This document shows positions 16,604 through 25,010 of a stretch of 32,056 bases of DNA, piece by piece. A program made the translations under genes and the position numbers. How positions within the stretch are numbered: position 1 is the first letter of the stretch; each line of letters begins with the position of its first letter. The notes under the pieces were generated by a model that saw only the letters and a list, made by a program, of their open reading frames with translations, did no database searches and was not told where the DNA came from. Origin of the DNA: Desulfobacteraceae bacterium (GTDB lineage Bacteria > Desulfobacterota > Desulfobacteria > Desulfobacterales > SKZT01); NCBI GenBank assembly GCA_011389745.1, contig JAABTQ010000037.1:1-32056 (forward strand), written 5' to 3'.

Positions 16604-17724
16604 GGATAATCATCCTTTCGTAAATTTGAAAGCCGGCGATAAACCGCTTTTCGAAGGCCACAGCGGTCCTCGACAGTGAAGAAATCACCATAAGCTGAAT
16701 AGGATCGGCCCATGCATCCGGCACCACAGCTTCCATAATACGGGCAGTCCTGACAAGTATCCAGTTGGGAGAGTCGAGAACGGTTGATTCGCTGCAATTT
16801 TGACCAGGAATCAATTTTTTCGGCAATGGCGCTTGCAAACGGACGATCAAATAAATTTTTAGCTGCGAAATTATCCGCGTGCAGCATGACACACGGATAC
16901 AGATATCCTTGTGTGGTGACATAAGGTGTTTCGATGAAGGTACAGCATGTACCGGCAGGATGGTCATTCACCAGGTCCCATTCCAGCGCTGCGATATTGC
17001 CGATGCGTTGATACCGATCCCTGAAGACTTTATCGTTTTGATAGTGATTGAGAAGCTTTTCATATTGTGCAGGTGTAGGAGGTAAAAGATCAGACGATTT
17101 TGCAGCCCTTCCTCCACACACCAGAGTGCCTGTGACAAATTGGCCGACACCCATATTATCGGCTATCCTTAAAAGATCGGGAATATCCTCAAAGTTATGT
17201 TTCATTTCCGTTAAGGTGATACAAACCCGAGCAGCCATCCCGCTTTTTTCCAATAGCCTCAACCCCTGCATGGTCATGTTGAAGCTTCCCGATCCTCTGA
17301 CCCGGTCGTGAACCGGCGCAGTTGCACCCTCCAGGCTTGTTTGGATGATTAGCCCCCGATTTTTCAAAGATAAAATAGTATCCAAGTTCAACGATGTAAT
17401 CAGGGTGGCATTGGTTTGAAGGCGGACTTCTCTGACGCCTGGCTGTAAGCAGACGCAACTAACCAGTTCGGCCCAGTCTGGATGGGTCAGAGGTTCGCCG
17501 CCGGTGATGGTAAATTTTTCAGCACCAAGGATCGAAAACTCATGTATCAACTGCGACATTTGATTTTTGAGGATCATCTGCGCTTTTTGGTCCGGACCGC
17601 TGCTTAGCAAACAATGACGGCATTGCAGGTTACATTGATTGGTAATGGCTATGGTCACGGCCTTGGGAGGCTTTAGGCCAGCCTCATCCAATCGTCGGAT
17701 AATATCCGTTTTTGCCGGATTCAT
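16600..17724 (-). CDS. Radical SAM/SPASM domain protein
   Basis: This 374-residue protein has the radical SAM cluster motif at Cys31, Cys35 and Cys38 ('CNLQCRHC'), the 'TGGEPLTHPDW' segment that contacts SAM, and a C-terminal SPASM-type Cys-rich region ('CVMLHADNF', then 'CQDCPYYGSCGAGCMGRSYS' and a later Cys) likely to bind auxiliary Fe-S clusters. SPASM enzymes mature peptides or proteins, or act in heme modification (the 'YGxCGxGC' style tail is common to both groups). No intact target gene is adjacent. There is no strong ribosome binding site at the only available ATG. It lies 146 bases downstream of the DUF4242 gene on the same strand. Confidence 0.88.
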   Translation of the reverse strand: MNPAKTDIIRRLDEAGLKPPKAVTIAITNQCNLQCRHCLLSSGPDQKAQMILKNQMSQLIHEFSILGAEKFTITGGEPLTHPDWAELVSCVCLQPGVREVRLQTNATLITSLNLDTILSLKNRGLIIQTSLEGATAPVHDRVRGSGSFNMTMQGLRLLEKSGMAARVCITLTEMKHNFEDIPDLLRIADNMGVGQFVTGTLVCGGRAAKSSDLLPPTPAQYEKLLNHYQNDKVFRDRYQRIGNIAALEWDLVNDHPAGTCCTFIETPYVTTQGYLYPCVMLHADNFAAKNLFDRPFASAIAEKIDSWSKLQRINRSRLSQLDTCQDCPYYGSCGAGCMGRSYSAYGDFFTVEDRCGLRKAVYRRLSNLRKDDYP

Positions 17725-17870
17725 ATCATCAATTTTTGCTGTAACAATAGTTCTCAGTAAATGCGAACCAATCCCTCATTGTCCTTTCCATACCGGCTTT
17801 TGCCTTAAACGCGGCAATCTCAATTGCTTTTCTTTCAATCAGAATGTTTTGCCTGGTTTATGGTAGGTTA

Positions 17871-18143
17871 TCACTCTGCGCTGGTGGGATCGATCATGCG
17901 CCTGATCTTCGAGATTTTATCAGCAGGAAAGCCGCCCTCCTTTGCGTGCTTTTCAATCAATTCCTCGCTGGGGGCGATATAGACACAATAGATTTTATCG
18001 TCGGTGACAAAGCTTTCCACCCACTGAATCTGGGGCCCTAAGGCACCAAGTACCTGGCAGGATTTTTGAGAAATTTCCTTAATCTGATCGTCTCCCAGAT
18101 TGCCTGCACCCGGCAATTTGCGTTCAATGATAAACTTCGGCAT
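17871..18143 (-). CDS. DUF4242 (SCO4226-like) small protein
   Basis: This 90-residue protein begins 'MPKFIIERKLPGAGNLGDDQ' and contains 'VESFVTDDKIYCVYIAPSEELI', typical of DUF4242, whose SCO4226 member is described as a nickel-binding ferredoxin-like-fold protein. A good Shine-Dalgarno (AAAGGAG) lies 7 bases before the ATG. It is the first gene of a minus-strand group that also includes the radical SAM/SPASM and ABM genes. The function is not established. Confidence 0.85.
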   Translation of the reverse strand: MPKFIIERKLPGAGNLGDDQIKEISQKSCQVLGALGPQIQWVESFVTDDKIYCVYIAPSEELIEKHAKEGGFPADKISKIRRMIDPTSAE

Positions 18144-18290
18144 GTGGTGACTCCTTTTAATAAAGGTTCGGCTCGACGTGCTTCATTTTTCCCAAGTTGG
18201 GGTATTCGTTAAAAATGCGGTCAGGAAGAGTATTTGTTAAAGCCCATTTGGTAGTGCATTTGTAGAAAAGGCTTATTTTCATATTTATAA

Positions 18291-18320
18291 CTAATAAATT
18301 AGGAACTTGTTTTTTGTCAA
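18291..18320 (-). promoter_or_regulatory. Candidate sigma-70 promoter for the DUF4242 gene
   Basis: On the minus strand a perfect TTGACA (18320-18315) is followed after 18 bases by TATTAG (18296-18291), four of six matches to the -10 consensus. It lies about 150 bases upstream of the DUF4242 start. Confidence 0.4.
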
Positions 18321-18356
18321 CGAAAATATAAAAAAATCACTAATCTTCATGGTATT

Positions 18357-18480
18357 CATCGACTCAAGGACCGGGTTCGTGCTCACATCTTCTTGTGTAT
18401 GCCGCCATATTATGTCAGTGGCACATGAGCAAGCCTGGCGGCCACTGATTTTTGCCGACTAAGAACAGGAGGCAAAAGCC
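18357..18480 (+). mobile_element. Fragment of an IS1634-type transposase gene
   Basis: About 125 bases are close to 30413-30538, roughly 90% identical by eye, which lie inside the larger transposase fragment at the right of the window. The piece corresponds to the 'RLEDRVRAHIFLCMLAYYVQ' region, but small deletions and a stop codon break the frame. Both flanks differ from the other copy. It is a decayed scrap with no coding capacity. Confidence 0.8.
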
Positions 18481-18587
18481 TTTACACAATCCAAAGGAAT
18501 GGGTGTTATTATAATTTTCTTTTTGCAAGAAAAAAATATTTGGGCTAATAATAATAAAATTGGAAATCAGGACTTCACCAAAACTAC

Positions 18588-18711
18588 GTAGTACCTGAAC
18601 GAAAAGTCAATTATTCCCTCCCCCGGCGGGGAAGGATCAGGGTGGGGGTAATAATATCAGCGGGTTATCCTTTCCATCCCACTGGGAGTGGCGTTTTTGT
18701 TCAGGCACTAC
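18588..18711. mobile_element. 124-bp MITE-like element with 18-bp imperfect terminal inverted repeats
   Basis: GTAGTACCTGAACGAAAA at 18588-18605 and the reverse complement of GTAGTGCCTGAACAAAAA at the right end (18694-18711) match at 16 of 18 positions. The interior is rich in C- and G-tracts able to fold on themselves and has no coding capacity. Its right end lies 14 bases before the SemiSWEET start codon, so it forms the immediate leader of that gene. No transposase with matching ends is in the window. Confidence 0.6.
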
Positions 18712-18725
18712 CTAAAGGAATTTGA

Positions 18726-19004
18726 ATGGCACATTTGGAAATTCTTGGCTATCTGGCAGGAATACTGACAACATTCAGCGCATCACCACAACTATATTAT
18801 TCTTACACAACAAAAGATGTAAAAAGCTTAAATCTGGCCTTTATGAGCATGCTCATCGCAGGCCTTTCTTTATGGGCCATATACGGTACGGTTATCAACT
18901 CTTTGCCGATTATTATTTTTAACGCTATCGGTGTTATGTTGTGGATTCCCCTTTTTTGGATGAAAATCATGTCCGGAAAAAAAGACAGGAATGATGCGAA
19001 ATAA
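18726..19004 (+). CDS. SemiSWEET (MtN3/PQ-loop) sugar transporter
   Basis: This 92-residue protein has three hydrophobic segments and the PQ-loop signature 'GILTTFSASPQLYYSYTTKDVKSLNL', matching bacterial SemiSWEETs, which work as dimers to move sugars across the inner membrane by facilitated diffusion. AAGGA lies about 7 bases upstream of the ATG, only a few bases past the right end of the MITE-like element, so its promoter may sit in or before that element. The short charged C-terminal tail is normal for the family. Confidence 0.9.
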   Translation: MAHLEILGYLAGILTTFSASPQLYYSYTTKDVKSLNLAFMSMLIAGLSLWAIYGTVINSLPIIIFNAIGVMLWIPLFWMKIMSGKKDRNDAK

Positions 19005-19031
19005 TTACAGCATGGTATATTTTTTTTATCC

Positions 19032-19060
19032 TTGACCTTAGGTACACATTAAAATATTCT
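19032..19060 (+). promoter_or_regulatory. Sigma-70-like promoter for the dynamin-like gene
   Basis: TTGACC (19032-19037), a 17-base spacer and TATTCT (19055-19060) give a reasonable sigma-70 promoter. A start about 7 bases downstream would leave a leader of roughly 110 bases before the GTPase start codon. That leader contains a small foldable segment (GGCCACC-TAAT-GGGT-AA-GGCC at 19115-19135) that I could not match to a known riboswitch. Confidence 0.5.
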
Positions 19061-19176
19061 GTTATGGTTTTATACTCGATGGGATTGCCGACCCAAATCG
19101 AGCAGGGATGTTGAGGCCACCTAATGGGTAAGGCCCTTAAAAGAGCAAAACAGTTAAAATTTCAGAGAGAAACAAA

Positions 19177-21798
19177 ATGAAAAACAATGAGAATGACTAC
19201 AAATACTTTCACAACAGACTGATCGGATTTTTCAAAAACCTCTATTCAAGCCTTCAGTATCTGGTTGAAGGTGATGTCCCCGCTTCTGAAGCAAAAGACC
19301 TTTACATTGAAACAAAACGGGAGCTTCAGACCAAAATAATCGACCTGGAGAAAAAAGAATACCGGATCGCCTTTGTAGGCGGTTTCAATTCAGGCAAAAG
19401 CACGCTGATCAATGCAATCCTGGGAGATTATATTCTTCCTGAGGCCGGAAAAGCACTGACGGCGGTTCCCACATTCATCAAGCGAAGTTCATCACAAGAG
19501 GATGAATTCATTGTCCATTATCTCAGCAAAGATGATGTTTTCAAGGTTAAAAGACTTTATCGCCGGGCCCTTGCCGAGGATCTGGGAGATCTTTCCGCGG
19601 TTAATCTTGGTGATGACGGCATTATTGATGTTTTTGATAAAAAAATCAAAACATCCAAAGATGAAGGGCTAACCAGCCATTTGGATGTCAAGCTGTTAGA
19701 ACATTTTAAAAGGGTTCTTATACATGAAAAAAATATGAAGGACAGAATCCGTGAAACACCCCACACGGTGGAATGTTCCCGGGAAAAAGCCTTTTCATTG
19801 ATAAAGGATGAACTCGAAGCAGCTTTCATTGAAAAAATCGAAGTCCGGCTAAAAAACATGGATATTCCCCATGATGTCGTTATTGTCGATTTGCCTGGAG
19901 TCTCGGTTCACAATCCACGCCACAGAGATGTGACGTTGGATTTTATCAAATACAGTGCCCATGCCATTGTACTTGTCCTGAGTGCCAAAAGGATTCTCGA
20001 CAAAGATGAAAACCTTATTCTTAAGGGTTTTATGGGTGCGAATGTCAATATTCAGAACAAGTTTTTCTGGGTCATCAATCAGTGGGACCTTGTGACCGAT
20101 CTTGACAAAAAAGACATTGAAGCGGATTTTGAAGATATGTGCAGCGATCTTAACATCAATTACATGCGCTCTTATCGCACTTCGGCCCGTGACGGTCTTC
20201 TTGCCTGGCTTTGCCTTCACAAAAAAAATTGCATTCAGTCCAGCGAGCGCCTTCAGGAACATATGCGCACCTATGAAGAAAACCTGACCCATAAATACAA
20301 TAATGATCATGAACTTGCATACAAATTGTCCCAGGTCGGCAAAATCCGTAAGGATGTTTTTGGTTACCTCAATTCTGAAATCAAAAAAACAACACTCAAA
20401 GAAATGTCGGAAAGCATTCTTGTCAAATGCAAACGTATCTGCACCATTCTTAGAAAAGAACAAGAAGATCACCGCCACTATCTGTCCGAGATGATGGAGA
20501 GTGAAAAAAAGCTCAGGGAAGAAGAATACATTGAGGAAAAGCGAAAACGTTTGACACTGGAAGCAAAAGAGACACTTCGGAAAATGCTTGACAAAGTCGT
20601 CGATGAACAAGATGAGATCGAGGCCACCAGAAATGCGGTGCTCTGGGAGCATATCGAAAGCACATACAGCAACAACATCAATTTGCAGGGAGAGTTCCGC
20701 AAGGTAATGAAAATTCTCGGAAGAAAAGCACCACTTTACTTCGAGATTGAAACCAACGTGTTAACCAGTATCAACGAACTGGTGAAAGACAAATTTGTCA
20801 AAGTTCTCAAAGAAGGTATCGGCCGCATTTTTGACGAGTACGAAATTTTACTGGAAGGTTTTTCAAGATATATTTCGGAAGAGTTGAGAGGCGAATATGT
20901 CAGCGCCATTGACCGGGATTTTAAGGATAAAATTATCCGTGAGAATAAGAGAAAAGTCCGCGACGGTTTTGAAATGTATGCCAGTGCACTGATATCGCGC
21001 CTTGATAGCCTTTTGGTATGGTCGGATATTTCCGAAGATGAACTATTTAAAAACCTGGAAATTGAATCCGCACAAGAAATTATGACAGCCAACAAGGCTC
21101 ATCTGGAAAAACTGAAAAACGGCCTCAATGAAATACGAAGTTATGTCAATGAGTTAACAGAACTTTCAACCCAAAAACGTTTTATCGGTCTCACCCATAA
21201 GAAAAAACTTCAGGATAAAAAAAGCCACGCCGAGAGTATGGTGGCCAATATAAAAAGAGAAGTGGCCGATTTCCAAAATTCCTACGGCAAAATCGAAAAA
21301 CTGCTCAATTACTCATACTCCGTCAACCCCCACCCTGCTCAGCAACTGACCAAGATTGCCAAATTGGTTCCCAGGGATATCAAAGACAGCGAAGTATGGG
21401 ATCAGAAAGCCCGGCAATTCAATGAATTTTTGAGCAACGTTTATAAAAGCCATATGGAAAATGCGGTCAATGAACTCAACGAGCAATCCTGGCTGTTTGT
21501 AAGGGACAACCTGGCCGAAACAGAAGCACAACTCAATGATATCCTTATAAAATACGTATTCCAGCGTCTCGAAAAAATTGTCCGGGACGGCGTTGATAAA
21601 GAGTTCCAGCTCAAACGGGAAACCAAGGAAAAAATGCAGGATCTTATCGGAGAACATTTAAAACCTTTCAGCGATATGGAAAGGCGTATGCAAAAATTCA
21701 TGGCTGAAATCGAGAGTGCATCATTTGCTTTTGATGATGAACGTTCCGATGATGAAAAAGTTGTTGATATCAAGAAAAGGCAGGCTCAGCAACTATAA
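19177..21798 (+). CDS. Bacterial dynamin-like GTPase
   Basis: This 873-residue protein carries a dynamin-family GTPase domain at the N-terminus: P-loop 'GGFNSGKST' (68-76), switch region 'ALTAVPT' (about 93-99), G3 'DLPG' (238-241) and G4 'NQWD' (301-304) in place of the usual T/NKxD. The long remainder (about 400-860) is helical and highly charged with coiled-coil character, as in dynamin stalks. I see no transmembrane segment or signal peptide, so membrane contact would be peripheral. Bacterial relatives remodel or protect membranes and often occur in pairs; here only one gene is present. It is probably monocistronic, with its own promoter at 19032-19060 and a hairpin after the stop. Confidence 0.9.
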   Translation: MKNNENDYKYFHNRLIGFFKNLYSSLQYLVEGDVPASEAKDLYIETKRELQTKIIDLEKKEYRIAFVGGFNSGKSTLINAILGDYILPEAGKALTAVPTFIKRSSSQEDEFIVHYLSKDDVFKVKRLYRRALAEDLGDLSAVNLGDDGIIDVFDKKIKTSKDEGLTSHLDVKLLEHFKRVLIHEKNMKDRIRETPHTVECSREKAFSLIKDELEAAFIEKIEVRLKNMDIPHDVVIVDLPGVSVHNPRHRDVTLDFIKYSAHAIVLVLSAKRILDKDENLILKGFMGANVNIQNKFFWVINQWDLVTDLDKKDIEADFEDMCSDLNINYMRSYRTSARDGLLAWLCLHKKNCIQSSERLQEHMRTYEENLTHKYNNDHELAYKLSQVGKIRKDVFGYLNSEIKKTTLKEMSESILVKCKRICTILRKEQEDHRHYLSEMMESEKKLREEEYIEEKRKRLTLEAKETLRKMLDKVVDEQDEIEATRNAVLWEHIESTYSNNINLQGEFRKVMKILGRKAPLYFEIETNVLTSINELVKDKFVKVLKEGIGRIFDEYEILLEGFSRYISEELRGEYVSAIDRDFKDKIIRENKRKVRDGFEMYASALISRLDSLLVWSDISEDELFKNLEIESAQEIMTANKAHLEKLKNGLNEIRSYVNELTELSTQKRFIGLTHKKKLQDKKSHAESMVANIKREVADFQNSYGKIEKLLNYSYSVNPHPAQQLTKIAKLVPRDIKDSEVWDQKARQFNEFLSNVYKSHMENAVNELNEQSWLFVRDNLAETEAQLNDILIKYVFQRLEKIVRDGVDKEFQLKRETKEKMQDLIGEHLKPFSDMERRMQKFMAEIESASFAFDDERSDDEKVVDIKKRQAQQL

Positions 21799-21825
21799 AC
21801 GGCCCTGCCTGGCCAAAACCCATCC

Positions 21826-21870
21826 CAGGCATTCATTTTCCGATCAAAACAAGTTTGGAGTGAATGCCTG
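21826..21870. terminator. Hairpin after the dynamin-like gene (possible bidirectional terminator)
   Basis: CAGGCATTCA and TGAATGCCTG form a perfect 10-bp stem with a 25-base loop between two convergent genes. It lacks a clear T-run on either strand, so it may instead act as an mRNA-stabilising hairpin. Confidence 0.4.
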
Positions 21871-21931
21871 TTAAAGCAGTAATTTATTGATGGATTCGTA
21901 AAGATATTATTTTCATCACTCCGGCGTCAAC

Positions 21932-22408
21932 TTAACGTTCAGACTGAATATCACAATCTATCAAAAATTTACCATCTGAAACCCTCAGAAAATATTGACC
22001 TTCCTCACAATCGATATACCGGGATATTTGTGTAAGAGCACGCTCCGAAAACCTAATTCGGTCATCTTCGGCCTGTATATAAAGTTGATCATCTTTTATA
22101 AACAGATTTTGCGGTAGGAGTTTAATTTTTTGACGGGTATTCAGCAAAAGGAAAATATCGGCGTCTTCAGAAATTATGTCAAAAACAAAAAGAGCAGTGT
22201 CTTCATAATTGAAATAGACCTTCTCAGAATGCTCACCATGGGATTGGAAAAGGTGGTATCCGTTTTTGTCCTTGCGAATAGATGCGTGAAAATGATCAAT
22301 AATTTTTTTATGTTTGAATTCACCGGCCTGGTTGTGCCATCGACCGTTTTTATCCAGCCAAAAAACAGCGTCTTTTTTGGAAATGGTGATTTGTTTGGAC
22401 GAATTCAT
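21932..22408 (-). CDS. DUF1285-like protein
   Basis: This 158-residue soluble protein has a pattern reminiscent of DUF1285: 'FWLDKNGRWHNQAGEFKHKKI' followed by 'IRKDKNGYHLFQ' and 'VYFNYEDTALFVFDI'. The function is unknown. Its start codon lies only 15 bases 3' of the encoded CCA of tRNA-Pro on the same strand, and no Shine-Dalgarno fits in that gap, so it may be transcribed with the tRNA. It converges on the dynamin-like gene. Confidence 0.7.
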   Translation of the reverse strand: MNSSKQITISKKDAVFWLDKNGRWHNQAGEFKHKKIIDHFHASIRKDKNGYHLFQSHGEHSEKVYFNYEDTALFVFDIISEDADIFLLLNTRQKIKLLPQNLFIKDDQLYIQAEDDRIRFSERALTQISRYIDCEEGQYFLRVSDGKFLIDCDIQSER

Positions 22409-22423
22409 TTTTTTCGAATCACG

Positions 22424-22500
<77 letters not shown>

Positions 22501-22643
22501 ATAGAGTTATTATCTATCATCTCTCAAAATTCGGTGCAAGCACATTGTTAATTATAAACCGTTTTTATCAACGATTTTTCATTAATGATAGGTGAATACT
22601 GAAACCTTATTTTTTGAAAGCTTTTTACAGAGCCCATTTTTTC

Positions 22644-22672
22644 TTGACACACCTAATCATTGATATTAATTT
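22644..22672 (+). promoter_or_regulatory. Candidate promoter for tRNA-Leu
   Basis: A perfect TTGACA at 22644-22649 is followed by AT-rich sequence; TAATTT at a 17-base spacing or TATTAA at 14 bases are possible -10 boxes. It lies about 80-100 bases upstream of the tRNA. Confidence 0.35.
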
Positions 22673-22751
22673 ATAAAGTTTGTATAATTGTTACTTAAAG
22701 TTGCAGGATTTGTCAAGTTTTCATGGTGCATACAGCAATAAAAAAAATAGG

Positions 22752-22838
<87 letters not shown>

Positions 22839-22920
22839 TTTCCTTTTATAGTATATTTCATTTAATAACAAAGTTTAACAGCTGTTTCATAATAAATTCC
22901 AACGGTCAGAAAGGAATACC

Positions 22921-24261
22921 ATGCAAGTCAGTGTTGAAGATCTGAGCAGTGTCAAAAAAGTGATGCATATTGAAGTCCCGCAGGAAGAGGTAGCCCATCA
23001 ACTGGATGAAGCTTATAAGGAGTTGAAAAAAACTGCGAAATTAAAAGGTTTCCGACAAGGCAAAACCCCCCGGTCCGTTCTGGAAAGCCACTACAAAAAG
23101 TCGGTCAACGCCGATATTACCCAGAAACTGATTCAGGAATCCTTTGCCGAAGCCATTCAGGAAACCGGACTAAAACTGGTAGGAAGCCCTCAAATCGACC
23201 CGCCTGAACTGGATGAAAAGGCACCTTACAAGTATTCCGCCACCGTCGAGATTGCTCCTGAAATAAATGAATTGGATTTTAAGGGTATCGAACTTTCCAA
23301 AACCCTGTACAAATCCACGGACAAAGAAATCGACGCACAGCTGAAAATGATTCAGCAAACCATCAGTGATAAAGAAACCGTAACCGAGGACCGTCCCGTT
23401 AAACACTCTGATTTTGCGGTTATTGACTATAAAGCTTTTAAAGATGACAAGCCTGTGGCACAGATACCGCCCATGGAAAATTATACCCTCAAGGTAGGTG
23501 CCGGTGCAATTCACAAGGATATGGATGATCAGCTTGTGGGCATGAAAGCAGGAGAGTCCAAAAAAATTATGGTCACATTTCCGGAAAACGAAACAGAGGA
23601 ATTCCTTTCAGGTGCCACGATTACTTTTGATGTCACCCTGAAGGAAATTCGTGAAGTAAAATTGCACGAAATCAACGATGCTTTCGCAAAAAAACTCGGC
23701 ACGTTTGAAAACCTGGATGACCTCAAAACAGGTATCAGGCTAAACCTGAAAGAGGGCTATGAAAAGCGGACCGAACAGGAACTTAATGAGCAAATTTTTC
23801 AAGCCCTTTTGGCCAAACAGGATTTTGAAGTCCCGGAATTTTTGCTTAACCTGGAACTCAGCCATATAATTTCCGACATTGAAAAACGATTGGAAGAGCA
23901 TGATAAAAGCATCAAAGATCTGGGACTCAGCCGTGAACAACTCGTGGAAAAACATCGCGAAACGGCTGTAAAGCAGGTAAAACGCCATCTTCTTCTAAAC
24001 AAACTGATTGAACAGGAAAAGCTGGAGCTATCCGATGAAGAAATGGTAACGGCCTATGAAGAAATGGCCAAAGCATTCAGGCAGCCTGCTACTGTTTTAA
24101 AAAAATATTATGAAACCAATCCTGAGCAGTTGAATTTTTTTAAACATGCTCTACTTGAAAAAAAAGCTATCAGGCTTATCATTGATAACAGTACAATTAC
24201 AGAAAAGGAACCCGAATCGGAGACTGGATCTGAAACTGAAACTGAAGATGAGAAACAATAA
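22921..24261 (+). CDS. tig: Trigger factor chaperone
   Basis: This 446-residue protein is ribosome-associated peptidyl-prolyl isomerase and chaperone trigger factor. The N-terminal ribosome-binding region includes 'KGFRQGKTPRSVLESHY' (about residues 42-58, the GFRxGKxP signature). The FKBP-like domain covers about 155-245, and the C-terminal helical arms run from about 250 on. The last 20 residues are an acidic Glu/Thr-rich tail. AAGGAA precedes the ATG. It leads the tig-clpP-clpX-lon block and follows tRNA-Leu by 82 bases. Confidence 0.97.
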   Translation: MQVSVEDLSSVKKVMHIEVPQEEVAHQLDEAYKELKKTAKLKGFRQGKTPRSVLESHYKKSVNADITQKLIQESFAEAIQETGLKLVGSPQIDPPELDEKAPYKYSATVEIAPEINELDFKGIELSKTLYKSTDKEIDAQLKMIQQTISDKETVTEDRPVKHSDFAVIDYKAFKDDKPVAQIPPMENYTLKVGAGAIHKDMDDQLVGMKAGESKKIMVTFPENETEEFLSGATITFDVTLKEIREVKLHEINDAFAKKLGTFENLDDLKTGIRLNLKEGYEKRTEQELNEQIFQALLAKQDFEVPEFLLNLELSHIISDIEKRLEEHDKSIKDLGLSREQLVEKHRETAVKQVKRHLLLNKLIEQEKLELSDEEMVTAYEEMAKAFRQPATVLKKYYETNPEQLNFFKHALLEKKAIRLIIDNSTITEKEPESETGSETETEDEKQ

Positions 24262-24394
24262 TGGCAGCCAACTCGTACCCGTTATTAAATCAATTTCAGA
24301 TTGAATGATTTTATCAGCCCGTTTTCTCCTGGTTTCATTGTAGTAAATCCATCATTAGACATTTTTATTTTTAAGTTATCAAGGAGGTTTTAGA

Positions 24395-25009
24395 GTGGCA
24401 CTAATTCCAATGGTTATCGAACAATCCAGCAGGGGCGAACGGGCCTATGATATATATTCGAGACTTTTAAAAGACAGGATTATATTTTTAGGAACTCCCA
24501 TAAACGATGAGATCGCTAATCTTTTAATCGCCCAGTTTCTTTTCCTGGAATCCGATGACCCTGAAAAAGACATTAACTTTTATATCAACTCACCGGGAGG
24601 GGTTGTAACAGCAGGACTGGCCGTTTACGACACCATGAAATATATCAAGCCGGATGTAACAACGGTATGCATCGGGCAGGCGGCAAGTATGGGAGCCGTA
24701 CTACTGGCTGCAGGGTCTAAGGGTAAACGATACTCACTTCCCCATGCCCGAATCCTGATACATCAGCCAATGGGCGGATTTCAGGGCCAGGCATCGGATA
24801 TTGCCATCCAGGCCAAAGAGATTTTGCGTATGAAAGAAACCCTAAATGAAATTTTAGTTGAACATACAGGCAAAGACATAGAACGAATCCAGTTGGATAC
24901 GGACCGGGATTTTTTCATGTCGGGGGATGAGGCCAAGGAATATGGAATTGTAGACCATGTGATTACCACACGGGACGATCTCGATAACCTGGACAAGACG
25001 GAGGCCTAA
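24395..25009 (+). CDS. clpP: ATP-dependent Clp protease proteolytic subunit
   Basis: This 204-residue serine protease has the catalytic triad Ser98 ('[10 protein letters not shown]'), His123 ('LIHQPMGG') and Asp172 ('DRDFFMS'). The start codon is GTG, supported by AAGGAGG 8 bases upstream. There is no long propeptide. It forms the proteolytic chamber for ClpX, whose gene begins one base after its stop codon. Confidence 0.97.
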   Translation: MALIPMVIEQSSRGERAYDIYSRLLKDRIIFLGTPINDEIANLLIAQFLFLESDDPEKDINFYINSPGGVVTAGLAVYDTMKYIKPDVTTVCIGQAASMGAVLLAAGSKGKRYSLPHARILIHQPMGGFQGQASDIAIQAKEILRMKETLNEILVEHTGKDIERIQLDTDRDFFMSGDEAKEYGIVDHVITTRDDLDNLDKTEA

Positions 25010-25010
25010 A

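Noticed and set aside
19081-19140. Possible riboswitch in the leader of the dynamin-like gene
   Set aside because: Only a weak fold is visible and no known riboswitch core motif is present.
19849-20652. 267-codon minus-strand frame inside the dynamin-like gene
   Set aside because: It mirrors the coding strand's codon bias; the plus-strand gene has clear GTPase motifs.
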